A stretch of DNA of 42,704 nt, taken from positions 1 through 42,704 of the forward strand of contig JAFLKM010000038.1 in NCBI GenBank assembly GCA_019163335.1, given 5' to 3'. This document shows positions 42,625-42,704 of this stretch, piece by piece; the stretch's first letter is position 1; each line of letters begins with the position of its first letter. A program made the translations under genes and the position numbers. The stretch comes from Desulfobulbaceae bacterium (lineage in GTDB: Bacteria > Desulfobacterota > Desulfobulbia > Desulfobulbales > Desulfocapsaceae). Below the pieces are notes generated by a model that worked only from the letters and a program-made list of their open reading frames with translations, had not been told where the DNA came from and did not search any database.

Positions 42625-42704
42625 CGAATTTAAGATTTCCGCCGATGAGGTAAATCATGGCGATTAAATTCTTGGTTGTTCTGTAGCCTCGAGCTCTTGC
42701 CTTG
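42611..42704 (-). mobile_element. 3' end of a transposase gene, probably ISL3 family (partial)
   Basis: The minus strand encodes ARARGYRTTKNLIAMIYLIG and then GNLKFGLPT before TGA (42613-42611). This matches my memory of ISL3-type transposase C-termini (RGYRTTKNxIxMIYLxxGKL...LPT). The gene continues beyond the window, so its integrity is unknown. Family assignment is moderate. Confidence 0.65.

Noticed and set aside
1-42704. CRISPR arrays, prophage, toxin-antitoxin or restriction genes.
   Set aside because: No regularly spaced repeats or matching proteins were seen; only the partial transposase at the right edge is a mobile element.

Overview
The window reads as chromosomal DNA from an anaerobic Gram-negative bacterium, most likely a Desulfobacterota (Desulfobulbales-like) organism. 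This is inferred from the gene neighbourhoods: rpmF-plsX-fabH...fabG-acpP-fabF-rpiB-glyA-nrdR-ribD, ileS-lspA-fabD-mlaA-mlaC, and ftsEX-envC-ctpA. It also fits an outer membrane with Mla and pilus genes and a CooC-type nickel ATPase. No 16S gene or other decisive marker is present.

Layout. (1) 1-2916, plus strand and clearly AT-rich: a type IV pilus platform protein (pilC), an IHF alpha subunit and a solitary ParB-like protein. (2) 14421-2972, minus strand: one long lipid and cofactor cluster, rpmF-plsX-fabH-acyl-CoA dehydrogenase-etfB-etfA-fabG-acpP-fabF-rpiB-glyA-nrdR-ribD. An electron-transfer module sits where fabD is often found. (3) 21010-14795, minus: ileS-lspA-fabD-mlaA-mlaC and a cyclic-nucleotide-domain protein, an envelope-assembly operon that contains the missing fabD. 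A possible 61-residue membrane protein lies just upstream of ileS. (4) 21484-27028, plus: a strong sigma-70-type promoter, cooC, ftsE, ftsX, an EnvC-like amidase activator, a small ORF with an ideal ribosome binding site, and the S41 protease ctpA. (5) 27029-28570: a two-copy repeat with strong hairpins, era (minus), and a tRNA-Asn/tRNA-Pro pair (minus) with promoter and terminator. (6) 28728-32867: pyruvate kinase (plus), a REP-like palindrome, an exported Met-rich protein and a YbiT-type ABC-F ATPase (both minus). (7) 33161-42438: a pilin-like gene (plus) converging on a nine-gene MSHA/type II-like cluster (minus). That cluster is prepilin, TPR-like anchor, PilM/GspL-like, PilN, PilO, PilP/MshK-like, secretin, MshE-type ATPase and GspF/MshG-type platform protein. 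(8) 42597-42704: the 3' end of a transposase gene, probably ISL3 family.

How the parts fit. Regions 2 and 3 together supply fatty acids, phospholipid precursors, lipoprotein maturation and outer-membrane lipid transport. Region 4 links septal peptidoglycan hydrolysis (FtsEX-EnvC) with a periplasmic protease. Region 7 encodes a nearly complete trans-envelope fibre machine whose ATPase has the motif pair known to bind cyclic di-GMP. Most genes are conserved housekeeping genes. The parts worth a second look are the acyl-CoA dehydrogenase/Etf insertion, the orphan CooC, the two small ORFs, the intergenic repeats and hairpins, and the divergent pilus genes.
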